NCBI GenBank assembly: GCA_030685065.1
Contig: JAUXQH010000160.1
Location: 20,097-84,096, forward strand
DNA length: 64,000 nt
Direction of reading: 5' to 3'
DNA from: Pseudomonadota bacterium
GTDB taxonomy: Bacteria; Myxococcota_A; UBA796; SXON01
Numbering within the stretch: the first letter of the stretch is position 1; every line of letters starts with the position of its first letter. Position numbers and translations under genes: made by a program. The notes under the pieces were generated by a model. That model searched no databases, was not told the DNA's origin, and saw only the letters and a program-made list of their open reading frames with translations. Below are positions 62,164 to 64,000 of this stretch, piece by piece.

Positions 62164-64000
62164 ATGCTCCTGTTGCCGAAGAAGATCGGCCCCTTCACGT
62201 TGCACCGCAAGCTCGGAACCGGTGGAGTCGCCGAGAGCTACGTCGGGACGCACGACACAAACGCGGGCCGTCCGGTCGTGGTCCGCCGCGTCCTCCCGTA
62301 CGTCCAGCGTGACCCCGCGCGCCTCGCCCAGATCGAGGGGCGGGTCAAGGACCTCCTGGGTGTCCGCCACCCGTTCCTGGTCCACGTGATCGAGAGCTTC
62401 GCGGACGGAGAGGAGCATTACATCGTCGAGGAGCACATCGACGGCGTGAACCTCGACAAGATCCTGTCGTGGTGCCGGCAGAACCAGCGGCAGGTGCCGC
62501 ACAACGTGTTCCTCAACATCGCGACCCAGGTGTGCAACGGCCTGGAGGCGCTGCACGGCCGCGCGGGCAAGGGCACGAGCGCCGAACACGTGCTGCACCT
62601 CGCGCTGAAGCCCGGCGCCATCTTCATCACGCGGGACGGCAAGGTGATGGTGGGCTCGTACGGCCTGACCCGCAGCCCCACCACGTTGCCGCACGGAGGC
62701 GTGGCGGGGCCGGTCCCGACGCGCATGGAGTACCTCTCCCCCGAGCAGACCCACCCCGACCAGAAGCTGACGCCGTCGAGCGACATCTTCGCGCTCGGCG
62801 CGTTGCTCTACGAGCTCCTCACGCTCGACTCGCTCTTCCGCGCCGACTCGAACCTCCAGACGATCCACCGCGTGCGCCGCGCGGAGGTCACCTCCCAGCT
62901 CCTCCGCGTGAAGGAGATGATGCCCGGCCTCGACAAGGTGCTCTACCGCGCCCTGTCGCTGAACCCGCGCCATCGCTACCAGCGGGCGTTCGTCCTGCGC
63001 GAGGATCTGCGCGGGCTGATGGCGGGCTACAGCTTCGCCACCATCGCCGAGGACACCCGCACGTTCCTCGCGCCCCTGCTCGAGAACATCGGGTCCGACG
63101 CCGGCGCGCTCCAGCAGCTCGGGGCCGAGCCCGCGGCGGCCCCCCGAAACGGCGGCAGGAACGCCGCATCGCACCACGAGGGAGCGAAGCTCGCGTCGGT
63201 CGACTCCGCGCAGGACGCGCCGGCCGACGCCGACAGCTTCAACGAGAACCCGATCACACAGGTCGATCTCGATCCGATGGGCACGGCGGCCGCGGCTGCG
63301 GTCACCATGGCGGAGCGCGTCGCCCGGTTGAAGGCGCAACGCGACGGTGACGAGTACGGCGAAGCGCCCGGGGAGCACACCGAGCACACGAGCCCTCGCG
63401 GCGGCGACGACCCTCCGACGGAGGTGCTCCGCACCGAAGAGCCGCGCGCCGGGCACGAAGATCTGGACCGTCCGACGCTGCCCGGCTTCGACGAGAGCAC
63501 GCTGGTGGTCGACAGCCCGCGGCGCCAGCCGCCCGACCCCACGGTCTCCTCTCCCGACGTCGGCCGCATCCCGCCTCCGCCGCCCGTGCAGCTGGCCGCC
63601 GCGCGCCCGCTCCCCTCCTCGTTCCTGAACAACGGTGGCTTCGTCGACGCGCCCGAGAACACCGCGGCGTTCATCGCGCGCGAAGCGCCCGCTTCGCCGA
63701 ACCCGAACGATACCGCCGCGTTCATCGCTCACGAGGCCCCGCCGGCGCCGGCCGCACCGCCGGAGCTTCCGCCGCCCGCCGCGGGCCCCACGATGTCGCG
63801 CGCGATGCCCGGCCCCACCTTGTCCACGCCGGCGATGTCCCGGCCGATGCCTCCGCCCGCGCCGCCGCGGCCCGTGGCGGCCGCGCCGTCCCCCTCCCCG
63901 ACCCTCGCGCCCGATTCGCCGCCGGTCCCGGTCGCCGCCCCGCCGACGCTCGCCCCGCCGACGATCGTACCCCCGCTGAGCGCGGCCGCGCCCCGCTCGT
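62164..64000 (+). CDS. Pseudokinase with long Pro/Ala-rich tail (3' end beyond the window)
   Basis: The frame is open from the ATG to the end of the window (at least 612 residues). Residues 8-285 follow the Ser/Thr-kinase fold: LGTGGVAESYVG (17-28), EYLSPEQTHPD, SSDIFALGALLYELLTL and LNPRHRYQ. The catalytic residues are gone: the VAIK Lys is Arg41, the HRD motif is HLA (145-147), the loop Asn is Ala152 and the DFG motif is SYG (165-167). The C-terminal part is low complexity, rich in Pro and Ala, with a duplicated TAAFIAxEAP motif. The fold may bind substrates as a scaffold. The gene starts 441 bp from the GH6 start, divergently. Confidence 0.85.
   Translation, partial: MLLLPKKIGPFTLHRKLGTGGVAESYVGTHDTNAGRPVVVRRVLPYVQRDPARLAQIEGRVKDLLGVRHPFLVHVIESFADGEEHYIVEEHIDGVNLDKILSWCRQNQRQVPHNVFLNIATQVCNGLEALHGRAGKGTSAEHVLHLALKPGAIFITRDGKVMVGSYGLTRSPTTLPHGGVAGPVPTRMEYLSPEQTHPDQKLTPSSDIFALGALLYELLTLDSLFRADSNLQTIHRVRRAEVTSQLLRVKEMMPGLDKVLYRALSLNPRHRYQRAFVLREDLRGLMAGYSFATIAEDTRTFLAPLLENIGSDAGALQQLGAEPAAAPRNGGRNAASHHEGAKLASVDSAQDAPADADSFNENPITQVDLDPMGTAAAAAVTMAERVARLKAQRDGDEYGEAPGEHTEHTSPRGGDDPPTEVLRTEEPRAGHEDLDRPTLPGFDESTLVVDSPRRQPPDPTVSSPDVGRIPPPPPVQLAAARPLPSSFLNNGGFVDAPENTAAFIAREAPASPNPNDTAAFIAHEAPPAPAAPPELPPPAAGPTMSRAMPGPTLSTPAMSRPMPPPAPPRPVAAAPSPSPTLAPDSPPVPVAAPPTLAPPTIVPPLSAAAPRS

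Overview
This 64 kb window is chromosomal DNA from a very GC-rich Gram-negative bacterium (roughly 70% GC by eye). The gene content suggests a member of the Myxococcota or a related former delta-proteobacterium. Supporting signs are many small lipoproteins with Asp-Thr tracts, MopE-type Asp/Cys repeats and FG-GAP repeats, eukaryotic-type (pseudo)kinases including one joined to a formylglycine-generating-enzyme domain, a Tat system, an outer-membrane-type envelope and many genes of no known family. The assignment is inference; there is no rRNA or tRNA gene here. Nearly all of the sequence is coding and genes lie on both strands.

Layout. 1-9.4 kb: the 3' part of a VIT/TPR/DUF2135 surface protein, a polytopic membrane protein, a RAYT-like transposase beside three 83-bp tandem repeats and a cluster of hairpins, a GH57 glycosidase, an Asp-Thr lipoprotein, an SH3-domain protein and a lipoprotein. 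9.5-14.9 kb: a YbbA-YbbP-type ABC exporter divergent from a TesA-like SGNH esterase, followed by asd and a small membrane protein. 15.1-19.4 kb: abutting A and B subunit genes of a topoisomerase IV/gyrase-family enzyme behind a 13-bp repeat leader. 19.5-31.6 kb: a 1278-residue protein of unknown family, a MopE-type lipoprotein, a class II glutamine amidotransferase, tatB-tatC, a soluble beta-propeller and an FG-GAP lipoprotein. 31.7-43.5 kb: a PBP1b-like peptidoglycan synthase, transketolase with an AllA-like cupin, proS, an ABC1/UbiB kinase, a pseudokinase-FGE fusion and a lipase. 43.6-49.1 kb: a lipoprotein, purM-purN, two small unknown genes, a GH73-type glucosaminidase and a tandem pair of HCCA-isomerase/DsbA-fold proteins. 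49.1-53.6 kb: a KptA-Nudix fusion, two overlapping unknown genes and a DUF2314 protein. 53.6-61.7 kb: a run of seven minus-strand genes (GH6 glycosidase, lipoprotein, purH, TPR protein, purD, methyltransferase, M50-like protease) with small gaps or overlaps, headed by a recognisable sigma70-type promoter. The window ends inside a second pseudokinase gene.

How the genes work together. Four purine genes lie in two clusters (purM-purN and purH...purD) and should act in de novo IMP synthesis. Envelope functions are prominent: lipoproteins, PBP, glucosaminidase, Tat export, an ABC exporter and secreted glycosidases. Several genes lack a Shine-Dalgarno sequence and instead carry a TA-containing hexamer 6-8 nt before the start codon, which points to leaderless transcription as a common mode here.

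The most unusual items are the KptA-Nudix fusion, two pseudokinases that have lost the HRD and DFG aspartates, the large unknown protein at 19.5-23.4 kb, the RAYT/repeat locus and the leaderless-promoter pattern. Functions were assigned from motifs read by eye; no database search was made.
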